A stretch of 64,000 bases of DNA from assembly GCA_047623945.1 (NCBI GenBank), contig JBLHOT010000011.1, positions 1-64,000 of the forward strand, written 5' to 3'. The DNA comes from Arcticibacterium sp047623945. GTDB taxonomy: Bacteria > Bacteroidota > Bacteroidia > Cytophagales > Spirosomataceae. The notes below the pieces were generated by a model that was not told the origin of the DNA, did not search any database, and saw nothing but the letters and a program-made list of their open reading frames with translations. Shown here piece after piece: positions 8,419 through 16,529 of the stretch (positions are counted from its first letter, which is position 1; each line of letters begins with the position of its first letter). A program made the translations under genes and the position numbers.

Positions 8419-11073
8419 TTGTATAAAAAAATAGTATTACTGCTTTGCCTTTCTTTTGCGGCACTAGGTCAGGACAATAAACAAGACTTTTTCATTCTTG
8501 CTGATCAAAATGGGTTGTCGCTGGGGCAAGTGGCAGAACAAAAGAAGAAAGACTTTGGTATTGACATTTTATTCCAAAATGAAGGTGTTAAAAACACTAC
8601 TGTTAGAGGTATTTTAGTCAAGAAGCACTTTTTCGACTATGTGGAAGATGTGTTTCCTCTCTGGTCCGTTTTAAGGATTAGTCAGAACTTATATTTAGTG
8701 TTTGAAAATAATCTTAGACCTAAAATTTACGATGAGGATGGTAAACTTAATGTGTTCTTTATTCCTTCTGAAGCCACCACTGCCTCAGGGATTCTGATAA
8801 ACAAGGCAGACTTTCTGCCCTTAGCAGATGCCGTTGTTTTTAATCAGTTTGACCAATCCGGTATGTCTGTTGGTGATGACGGAGCTTTTGAGGTAAGCGT
8901 GAAAAGCAATTTTCTTAATCTTGAGATAAGACATCCAGGGGTAATAAGACAAAACATTATTTTTTTAAGGCATTCATCGGGTACATCGGATCCGGTATCT
9001 ATTTCTTTAGATACCAAATCTACTTATTTAGAAGAACTTAGGGTGACTGCCACCAAGGCGGATGATAATGTTAGCAATAATCGTTCGGGTATTCAAAAAA
9101 TGAGCATCCGAACCATAAAACAGATACCTACCTTTTTGGGCGAAATAGACCCTATACGAAGTATTACCACACTTCCAGGAGTAACGTCTACTGGAGATTT
9201 GGGTGCAGGTTATAATGTAAGAGGAGGTGAGACAAGTCAAAACCTTATCCTCCAAGACGGAGCAGTTATATTTAACCCAAGTCACCTCTTCGGTTTCTTT
9301 TCCTCGTTTAATCCTGATGTCATTCAGAGTGTTCAACTTTTAAAAGGTTGCGGTCCTTCTAATTACGGTGGCCGTGTGGCTTCTGTTTTAGACCTCAGAA
9401 CTAGAAATGGAGATATAAACAAGTTTAAATTAGCTGGAGGTCTGGGCTTAGTTTCTAGTAGACTTACTGCTGAAGGACCTATACAAAAAGGGAAATCGTC
9501 CTTCCTAATAAGCGGGCGAACGTCTTATACCGATTGGCTCATTCATCAATACGATGATATCGACCTGAAAAACAGTACAGCTAAATTTAGTGATTTGACC
9601 GGTAAACTTTTTTTCTCTGTTTTTGACGACGATGTAATCAATATTACGGGATATAGCAGCGGTGATAAGTTTAGATTGGGTTCTTCTTCCAATTTCTCTT
9701 GGAATACAAATAACGTTTCGGCTAACTGGGACCATAAAATATCGGATAAAGTCAGGTCTATCCTGTCCGTGGCTAGTAGCAATTATAAGAGTTCTGAGTT
9801 TAGCGAAGACGAGCTTTTTGGCTTCGTGAATGCCAATGAAGTTAACGTCCTGAGTGCCAATTTAGATTTCAATTATAATAAGTCAGAAAAATGGAAAATA
9901 AGCTCTGGGCTGTCTGTTAATAATTACGGGATAAACCCAGGGAATTCTGTCCCATATACTAAAAGAAGTCAAATAGAGCCAGTAACTTTATCTGAGCAGA
10001 AAGGCTTAGAATTTGCAGGATATTTTGAAAATAGCATTGACCTAACAGAAAAAATAGGACTTGATTTAGGTTTGCGTTATGCTCATTTTTTGAGATTAGG
10101 TCCAGGACCAATTTACACGCTTGACTATGCAGACAGAGATGGAAGAGTCCCATCCATTTCAGACTCTACTATCTACGGAAATAATCAATTGGTGTCTCAA
10201 AATTCAGGGTTTGAACCACGTATTTCTATGCGTTTTAATTTGTGGGAGAATGCCTCTATGAAAGTGGCTTACTCCAGAACACAGCAGTTTGTTCAGCAAG
10301 TGACTCCTACAGTGAGTCCTTCTCCAATAGATTACTGGGTATTAAGTAGCAATAATCTGAAACCACAGAGGAGTGATCAATTTTCTATAGGTCTCTTTAA
10401 TAATTTCAATGACAATAAATTGGAAGCTTCCATTGAGCTATTTTATAATGAAACTAGAAATACACTGGATTACTTAGATGGGGTTGACCTTAAACTCAAT
10501 CCTTTTTATGAAGCTGGTTTGGCTCAAGGTTTAGGTGAGTCATATGGGGCGGAGTTTTTCTTAAAGAAAAGAGGAGGTCTTGTTAATGGTTGGATTTCGT
10601 ATACACTATCTCGTAGCTGGAGAACTTTCGAGAGCGAATTTGAAGGTCAAGCAATCAATAATGGCAAGCGATATCCATCTGCTTTTGACCAGCCTCATCA
10701 ACTTTCGGTAGTGATGAATGTCAGTATGCCAAACAGAGTCGTTTTCTCTTCTAATATCACCTATAATACAGGTAGGCCGCTGACTATTCCTGTTTCGAAG
10801 TATGGCTATGCAGATTTACTTTCTATCAATAATTATTCTGACAGAAACCAGTTTCGCTCTCCTGATTACATGCGTTTAGATATTTCTTTTGCTTTCAATG
10901 GAAAGAAGTCAGACGACAAACTATTTTCTGGAGATTTGATATTCTCTGTTTTTAACCTTTTTGCCAGAAAAAATCCATACGCTATTTGGTTTGACAACAC
11001 TGGCCAAGCATTCAAAACGTCTATTTTGGGTACTGCCTTCCCTTCTTTCTCTTATAATTTCTCTATAAACTAA
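8419..11073 (+). CDS. TonB-dependent outer-membrane receptor with STN-like N-terminal domain, partner of DUF4249 lipoproteins
   Basis: An 884-residue receptor. The order of parts is: signal peptide (1-17, ending ALGQ); an STN-like module (about 20-98, LGQVAEQKKKDFGIDILF); a degenerate carboxypeptidase-regulatory-like domain (about 120-195); a plug (about 220-350, with GEIDPIRSITTLPGV, GYNVRGGETSQNLILQDGAVIFNPSHLFGFFS and GGRVASVLDLRTRNG); and the barrel. An in-frame stop at 8392 leaves TTG at 8419 as the only usable start. The four DUF4249 lipoprotein genes begin 7 bases after the stop, so this is a receptor-lipoprotein operon distinct from SusCD. STN domains usually talk to an anti-sigma factor, but no sigma/anti-sigma pair is in the window. 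The ligand is unknown. Confidence 0.88.
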   Translation: MYKKIVLLLCLSFAALGQDNKQDFFILADQNGLSLGQVAEQKKKDFGIDILFQNEGVKNTTVRGILVKKHFFDYVEDVFPLWSVLRISQNLYLVFENNLRPKIYDEDGKLNVFFIPSEATTASGILINKADFLPLADAVVFNQFDQSGMSVGDDGAFEVSVKSNFLNLEIRHPGVIRQNIIFLRHSSGTSDPVSISLDTKSTYLEELRVTATKADDNVSNNRSGIQKMSIRTIKQIPTFLGEIDPIRSITTLPGVTSTGDLGAGYNVRGGETSQNLILQDGAVIFNPSHLFGFFSSFNPDVIQSVQLLKGCGPSNYGGRVASVLDLRTRNGDINKFKLAGGLGLVSSRLTAEGPIQKGKSSFLISGRTSYTDWLIHQYDDIDLKNSTAKFSDLTGKLFFSVFDDDVINITGYSSGDKFRLGSSSNFSWNTNNVSANWDHKISDKVRSILSVASSNYKSSEFSEDELFGFVNANEVNVLSANLDFNYNKSEKWKISSGLSVNNYGINPGNSVPYTKRSQIEPVTLSEQKGLEFAGYFENSIDLTEKIGLDLGLRYAHFLRLGPGPIYTLDYADRDGRVPSISDSTIYGNNQLVSQNSGFEPRISMRFNLWENASMKVAYSRTQQFVQQVTPTVSPSPIDYWVLSSNNLKPQRSDQFSIGLFNNFNDNKLEASIELFYNETRNTLDYLDGVDLKLNPFYEAGLAQGLGESYGAEFFLKKRGGLVNGWISYTLSRSWRTFESEFEGQAINNGKRYPSAFDQPHQLSVVMNVSMPNRVVFSSNITYNTGRPLTIPVSKYGYADLLSINNYSDRNQFRSPDYMRLDISFAFNGKKSDDKLFSGDLIFSVFNLFARKNPYAIWFDNTGQAFKTSILGTAFPSFSYNFSIN

Positions 11074-11080
11074 GAGTAGA

Positions 11081-12199
11081 ATGAAACGATTTATAGCATT
11101 CGTGGCTGTTTTAACGATATTTTCGTGCAGTGAGAGATTTGATTTTAATGTTGAAAACCCTGGTCTAGGCCTAGTGGTGGAGGCGTCTATCTCTGATAAG
11201 TCTTTTGTGGAAAGCCTGTCTTTTCCATCAGATGGCAGATACTTTAAAGTTAGTCTTAGTTTAACAAGTGATGTAGATAATATAAGGAATGTAAAGGTAG
11301 CACAGGCTAAGGTATCTCTAGTAAGTAATGCTGGAGACACGTGGACTTATGATGAAGACCCTTTGGATTTTGGCACTTATTATTTAAAAGATGAGTTTTT
11401 TGGAGCAGAACCTAATGTTGCCTATAAGCTAATGATTGATTTTGCTCGTGGTGAGCATTTTGAATCTAGATGGGAACAGATGCCGACATCTGAAAACCCC
11501 ATTGGGAACTTTCAAATTAGAGAGACTTTTGAGGAGCAATACACTTTCGAAATTGATGAATTTGTAATAAAAAATTACAGGGGGGTGGACCTAATGCTGG
11601 AAGTTCCTGTGACCACCGTACCAACGGAAAGGTTTGTGAAATGGAGTTTTGAGCCAACATGGGTACATAGGGCTTCACTTGCTGCTTTTGATTTTGAAGG
11701 ACGATTTTGTTGGATAACCAATAAAAAGTATTTGAATGAGTTTGTGCTTCAAAAAGACAAAGGGATTCCATACGAGAAGAAAATGTTTTTCTTACAAACA
11801 GTGAGAAATGAGTTTGTCTACGAATACTTTTCTGCTTTAGTGCATCAAGAAGTCATGTCTGAGGATTATTTTCAGTTTTGGGCAGATTTGGAGGCTCAAA
11901 AAGAAAAGGGTGGATTGTTTGATCAGCCGCCATTTGGCCCACTTACTAATATGACAACTGAAAATGCCAATTGGACGGTCAATGGTTATTTTGGGGTGGT
12001 TTCTGAGAATGCTAAACGCTGGGAAATGACTCTAGCAGATTTATCATACCCGGTTGTAAATCCTTTAAAGGAGATATGTGAAGAAATATCGGAAGTAGAC
12101 CCAGAAACAGGGCCAGACCAATGCATGGATTGCAGAAATTATAATCAAGGAAAATCTACCAATATTCCACCGACCTGGTGGACAAGAGAGTTATATTAG
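11081..12199 (+). CDS. DUF4249 lipoprotein, copy 1
   Basis: 372 residues. The lipoprotein signal has its lipobox at IFSC (Cys 16). The DUF4249 landmarks shared with the next three genes are: FDFNV after the lipobox; GLVVEASISD; SFPSDGRYFKVSL; TSDVDNIRNVKV; FGTYYLKDEFFGAE; a late WTVNGYFGVVSENAKRWEM block; and the C-terminal QCMDC ... IPPTWW. Such proteins are always predicted on the outer membrane with a receptor of the type encoded just upstream. No biochemical function is known to me. The next copy starts 5 bases downstream. Confidence 0.87.
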   Translation: MKRFIAFVAVLTIFSCSERFDFNVENPGLGLVVEASISDKSFVESLSFPSDGRYFKVSLSLTSDVDNIRNVKVAQAKVSLVSNAGDTWTYDEDPLDFGTYYLKDEFFGAEPNVAYKLMIDFARGEHFESRWEQMPTSENPIGNFQIRETFEEQYTFEIDEFVIKNYRGVDLMLEVPVTTVPTERFVKWSFEPTWVHRASLAAFDFEGRFCWITNKKYLNEFVLQKDKGIPYEKKMFFLQTVRNEFVYEYFSALVHQEVMSEDYFQFWADLEAQKEKGGLFDQPPFGPLTNMTTENANWTVNGYFGVVSENAKRWEMTLADLSYPVVNPLKEICEEISEVDPETGPDQCMDCRNYNQGKSTNIPPTWWTRELY

Positions 12200-12204
12200 C
12201 ATAA

Positions 12205-13309
12205 ATGAAAAAGGTTTTTCTATTACTTCTTTTAGGATTCTATTCCTGTATTGAGAAATATGATTTCAATGTTGATAATAATCTTAAGGGCCTTGTGGTA
12301 GAGGCCTATATTTCAGATATATCTTATATGGAGTCGATAAGCTTTCCTTCAGAAGGGAGGTGTTTTATGATTAGGCATTTCCAATGCTACACGAGTAGAC
12401 AATGTAAAAGATAAGAAAGTGGAAGGAGCTAAAGTTATTCTTTCTGATTCTGAAGTGGCCTCGAGGCAATATGAAGAAGACAGAATGGATCCCGGAGTAT
12501 ACTACCTTAGGAACGATTATTTCAAAGCAGAGGCTGGCTTATCGTATCAATTATTGATTGACCTAGAAACCGGGGAGAAGTTTGAATCTTCATGGGAAGC
12601 AATGCCTTTAACTAAGAATGAAATAGGCGAAGTTATTTTTGATGAAATAAATAAAGAAGAGCATATCTGGGAGGCTGGAGAGCGAGTAATAAAAAACCTT
12701 ACTGGCGTAAATGTTAATATAGCCGTTCCAGAAAGTGAAGACCAAGCCAATAGATTTTATAGATGGAGTTTTGATCCATTATGGATGTATAAAGCAGAAT
12801 TGACTGATTTTGATTCACCTGTAAGGTATTGTTGGGTTACGGACAGGTATACATTAAAAGGCTTTAGACTACAGAAAGATATCGGAAGTGTAACATCCAA
12901 TAAGGAGTTGTTTTTTCTTAGGACCAAAGGGAATGAAAAGGTATTACAATACTTTTCTACACTGATTCACCAAGAAATGATGTCTGAGGAATATTATAGA
13001 TTTTGGGTTGATTTTCAAGAGCAAAAGAAAAAAAGGGGCTTATTTGATAAACCTCCCTATGGTTTACCCACTAATATTAATAGTGTTAATAACGATTGGA
13101 CAGTCAATGGATTTTTCGGGGTGGTTTCGCAAGAAACTAAGAGATGGGAGTTTACTCTGGACCAATTATCCTATAACGTACCTAATGATACAAGGGATCA
13201 ATGTAAAGAAATTTCAGATTTTAATGATCAATGCGTCAACTGCCTTCTTTATAATATAGGATCACCAGTCAACACCCCTCCTAGATGGTGGACTAAAGAA
13301 CTGTTTTAA
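12205..13309 (+). pseudogene. DUF4249 lipoprotein, copy 2, frameshifted
   Basis: The N-terminal part (12205-12414) has a signal peptide with lipobox FYSC, then YDFNVDNNLKGLVVEAYISD and SFPSEGRCF. The rest (frame of 12419-13309) continues NATRVDNVKDKKVEGAKVILSD through WTVNGFFGVVSQETKRWEF to QCVNC ... TPPRWWTKELF. By alignment with copies 1, 3 and 4, one base is lost or gained between about 12367 and 12385. Everything downstream of the shift is intact, so the damage is recent or a sequencing error. The start lies 5 bases after copy 1 and the stop 2 bases before copy 3. Confidence 0.87.
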
Positions 13310-13311
13310 CC

Positions 13312-14436
13312 ATGACTCGGGCTTATCTTTTAATTTTCCTATTCTTGTCGTCATGCGTTGATAAGTACGATTTCAATGTAAAAAAAGATAATAGAGGATT
13401 GGTAATAGAGGCGTCCATTTCCAATATCTCTTTCACTGAAACTCTCCTTTATCCTTCTGACGGGAGGTACTTTAAAGTAAAGCTTACAGAAACAAATGAT
13501 GTAGATAATATTCGGGACGAACCAATAAGTGATGCCTCTGTAAAACTAAAAGATAGTAGCGGCAGCGAGTATACATACATTGCTAATTGGGAAGAATCGG
13601 GTACTTATTACTTAGAAGAAGATTTTTTCAAGGCAGAAGTGGGTAATGAATATCAGTTGGAAATTATCCTGAATGATGGTCAGGTTTTTAAATCTAATTG
13701 GGAAAGATTGCCGGAGGGAGGAAATCAAATGGGAGCTATTGATTATATGGAGGCGGTTCTTGAGGATTATGTCCATGAGGCGGGTGAAAAAGTGATACGT
13801 TCTATTAATGGTATGCAAGTTAATATTGAGATCCCAGATGAGAGTTTTAATGAAAACCAGTTCTATAGGTGGACTTTTGACCCATTTTGGACATACACCT
13901 CTGTTTTACTTCCGGACGATAGCCCGGTGAAGTACTGCTATGCCACATCAAACGAGTATTTAGGTGATTTTGTGTTAAGTAAAATTAGAAAGGGTGGTTT
14001 TGACCAAAACCTTTTCTTTGTGAGAACAAAAGGAAACTGGCGGCTTTACGATTACTTTTCGGTGTTAGTGCATCAAGAAAAGCTTTCATCTGGGTTTTAT
14101 CAGTTTTGGGTAGATTTAGAAGCCCAAAAAGATAAAGGTGGTTTGTATGATCAACCACCCTTTGGATTGGCCACAAATTATTCAAATGTGAATGGCTCCT
14201 GGACTGTAAACGGATACTTTGGTGTAGTGGATGAAACTACGACTAGATGGACGTTTAGTCCTCAAAAACTGCGTTATAGCATAGAAAATAATTTGGAACG
14301 GTTTTGTATTGAGAATGGAGATCCAGATCCCAGAATACAGCCGCCAGGTCAATGTTATGATTGTAGATCTCATTCATTGGGAAAAGCTGTGAACTATCCT
14401 CCTATTTGGTGGGAGAATTTAGAAAAATTGAATTAA
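13312..14436 (+). CDS. DUF4249 lipoprotein, copy 3
   Basis: 374 residues, intact. It has a lipoprotein signal (lipobox LSSC), then VDKYDFNV, GLVIEASISN, YPSDGRYFKVKL, TNDVDNIRD, SGTYYLEEDFFKAE, WTVNGYFGVVDETTTRWTF and the end QCYDC ... YPPIWW. It starts 2 bases after copy 2, so it is probably translationally coupled. The similarity to its neighbours covers the full length but is divergent between the blocks, so the duplications are not recent. Confidence 0.87.
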   Translation: MTRAYLLIFLFLSSCVDKYDFNVKKDNRGLVIEASISNISFTETLLYPSDGRYFKVKLTETNDVDNIRDEPISDASVKLKDSSGSEYTYIANWEESGTYYLEEDFFKAEVGNEYQLEIILNDGQVFKSNWERLPEGGNQMGAIDYMEAVLEDYVHEAGEKVIRSINGMQVNIEIPDESFNENQFYRWTFDPFWTYTSVLLPDDSPVKYCYATSNEYLGDFVLSKIRKGGFDQNLFFVRTKGNWRLYDYFSVLVHQEKLSSGFYQFWVDLEAQKDKGGLYDQPPFGLATNYSNVNGSWTVNGYFGVVDETTTRWTFSPQKLRYSIENNLERFCIENGDPDPRIQPPGQCYDCRSHSLGKAVNYPPIWWENLEKLN

Positions 14437-14444
14437 TAACACAT

Positions 14445-15548
14445 ATGAAGGTTTTCGGAAGTCTAATTTTAGGTATTCTTTTTCTTGGCTGCGTTGATAA
14501 ATTCGATTTCAATGTAGTTCAAGAGTCAGGCGGTCTTGTGATAGAGTCATTTATTACAGATATTTCTTATTTAGAAAGTCTTGCTATTCCATCCGATGGT
14601 TATTACTTCAAAGTTACTTTAAGTGAAACCAGTGATGTAGACAATATTCGTAATATAAAGGTGCCAGAGGCTAAGGTTTACCTTTTGGATGACCAAGGAA
14701 ATAAATGGGATTACACTGAGACGGGAGACGTGGTAGGTGATTATTATCTATTAAGCGATTCTTTTAAGGCTGAGAAAGGAAAAGCCTATCAATTAAACGT
14801 AGAGCTAAAAGAAGGCCAACACTTTGAGTCTGATTGGGAGATTATGCCTAAAGCGGTTAATGAAATGGGCGAGTTCAACTTAGAGGAAGTTAATACCCAA
14901 GAGTACATTTATGAAGCAGGCGAACCGGTAGTCAAAGATGTGGAAGGAATGAAACTTTATTTAAATGTTCCTATAAATGAAGAAATAGGACAAATTAATT
15001 ATAGATGGAGTTTCGTGCCTCTATGGATGTATACAGCCAAGCTCGCCAGTGTTGTGAACTCTCAAAAGATAATTTGTTGGGTAAGATCTAATCTGTACCA
15101 AAAAGATTACGTTCTCCAAAACTCAAATAAAGGAGGTTTCAATCAAGAGCTATTCTATCTTAGGACTAAAGGTAATGAGCGTGTGTTTCAATATTTTTCT
15201 ACACTCATAAATCAAGATATTGTTTCAGAAGGCTATAACACTTTTTGGAAGGATTTGGATGCTCAAAAGGACAAAGGCGGTCTCTTTGACCAAGCTCCGT
15301 TTGGTTTGAGGACAAACTTCATAAGTACTAATTCAGGCTGGACCGTGAATGGCTATTTTGGTGTTATTGACAGAAATACACAACGGTGGACTTTTAATCC
15401 AGAAAGTCTCTCTTATGTCATAGAGAATACCATAGAAAATAATTGTTTATTGCTTGATAATGAGCCTGGAGCTAAAGAAGGACAATGTTATTATTGTGAT
15501 GAATATAATCAGGGGAATGCAACTACAAGATCTCCTTCTTGGTGGTAA
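14445..15548 (+). CDS. DUF4249 lipoprotein, copy 4
   Basis: 367 residues from ATG 14445; an in-frame GTG at 14406 would overlap copy 3 and spoil the signal peptide. Lipobox FLGC, then VDKFDFNV, GLVIESFITD, IPSDGYYFKVTL, TSDVDNIRNIKV, WTVNGYFGVIDRNTQRWTF, QCYYC and SPSWW. The protein ends exactly at the WW pair, which shows that the residues after it in the other copies are dispensable. It is the last gene of the receptor operon. Confidence 0.86.
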   Translation: MKVFGSLILGILFLGCVDKFDFNVVQESGGLVIESFITDISYLESLAIPSDGYYFKVTLSETSDVDNIRNIKVPEAKVYLLDDQGNKWDYTETGDVVGDYYLLSDSFKAEKGKAYQLNVELKEGQHFESDWEIMPKAVNEMGEFNLEEVNTQEYIYEAGEPVVKDVEGMKLYLNVPINEEIGQINYRWSFVPLWMYTAKLASVVNSQKIICWVRSNLYQKDYVLQNSNKGGFNQELFYLRTKGNERVFQYFSTLINQDIVSEGYNTFWKDLDAQKDKGGLFDQAPFGLRTNFISTNSGWTVNGYFGVIDRNTQRWTFNPESLSYVIENTIENNCLLLDNEPGAKEGQCYYCDEYNQGNATTRSPSWW

Positions 15549-15591
15549 ATGGATTTTTATTTAACGGACACGAGACAGAATAAATTATCAT

Positions 15592-15599
15592 TAAATTTG
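15592..15599 (+). promoter_or_regulatory. Possible -7 promoter box before the NIF3-like gene
   Basis: TAAATTTG matches TAnnTTTG and lies 51 bases before the ATG at 15651, after the end of the DUF4249 operon. No clear -33 TTG is seen at the right distance. Confidence 0.4.
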
Positions 15600-15650
15600 T
15601 TAGAATAACCCATGTGTTAATTTCTACTAAATTTATCTTCTATTTTGAAT

Positions 15651-16490
15651 ATGAAAAGGCTTACTTTAATTCTACTCGTTCTACTTACCCTTCCTTCTTA
15701 TGGTCAATTAACGGCAAAGGATATTGTAGATAAAATCAAAAGTGAAGTTAATTGTAAATGGTCAAAAGAAACTGTTGATACCTTTAAAGCAGGTAACCCA
15801 GATGCTGAGGTAAAAGGAGTGGCGACTACTTTTATGGCTACTATGAAAGTCTTGAAAAAGGCCAAAGCCAGAGGGCTAAACTTTGTGATAACTCATGAAC
15901 CCACATTTTATTCTCATACAGACGACTTAGCCACACATAAAAACTCCGCCATACAGCAAGAAAAGCTGAAATTCATCAGAGATAATGACATGGTTGTTTG
16001 GCGTTTTCATGACCACATTCACCGAAATGATCCTGATATGATTTATCAAGGGGTATTGGATAAACTGGATTGGCATGCATACCGAAACGGAGAAGGGGTG
16101 GCTTTTACTATTCCAGAGATGACTTTGGAAGAGATAGTAAATCATATAAGAAATCAATTTGGTGCTAAAACGTTAAGAATAGTTGGAGACCCTGATGAGA
16201 AATTCACCAAGGTGGGCATGGCCTTAGGAGCCTCAGGTTCTGGGAGCCATTTTGCTAGACTAGAAAATCCCGATGTAGACCTCTTAATAGTGGGAGAGAC
16301 CAACGAATGGGAGACTGTACCCTATGTCCAAGATGCCATAGAATTAGGTTATAAAAAGGCACTGATTGTTATGGGGCATGCCGATTCTGAAGAAGCTGGC
16401 ATGATTTACTTTGCAGAATGGCTTCAAGGGCTTTATCGTGATTTAAAAATAGAATTTATTGAAGCGGGTAATCCATATTGGAATAAATAA
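15651..16490 (+). CDS. NIF3-family dinuclear metal protein with a signal peptide
   Basis: 279 residues. NIF3/DUF34 proteins form hexameric rings with a dinuclear metal site. The metal-binding features are visible: NFVITHEPTFYSHTD, WRFHDHIHRNDPD and the C-terminal MGHADSEEAGM. The domain that usually interrupts the ring in longer members is absent. ATG 15651 begins a clear signal peptide (MKRLTLILLVLLTLPSYGQ), so the protein is exported, unlike the cytoplasmic family members usually studied. A hydrolase role is possible but unproven. The secreted esterase gene follows after 39 bases. Confidence 0.85.
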   Translation: MKRLTLILLVLLTLPSYGQLTAKDIVDKIKSEVNCKWSKETVDTFKAGNPDAEVKGVATTFMATMKVLKKAKARGLNFVITHEPTFYSHTDDLATHKNSAIQQEKLKFIRDNDMVVWRFHDHIHRNDPDMIYQGVLDKLDWHAYRNGEGVAFTIPEMTLEEIVNHIRNQFGAKTLRIVGDPDEKFTKVGMALGASGSGSHFARLENPDVDLLIVGETNEWETVPYVQDAIELGYKKALIVMGHADSEEAGMIYFAEWLQGLYRDLKIEFIEAGNPYWNK

Positions 16491-16529
16491 ACTGGTCCAT
16501 ACCAAACCTTCCTCAACGATAAACAATAG

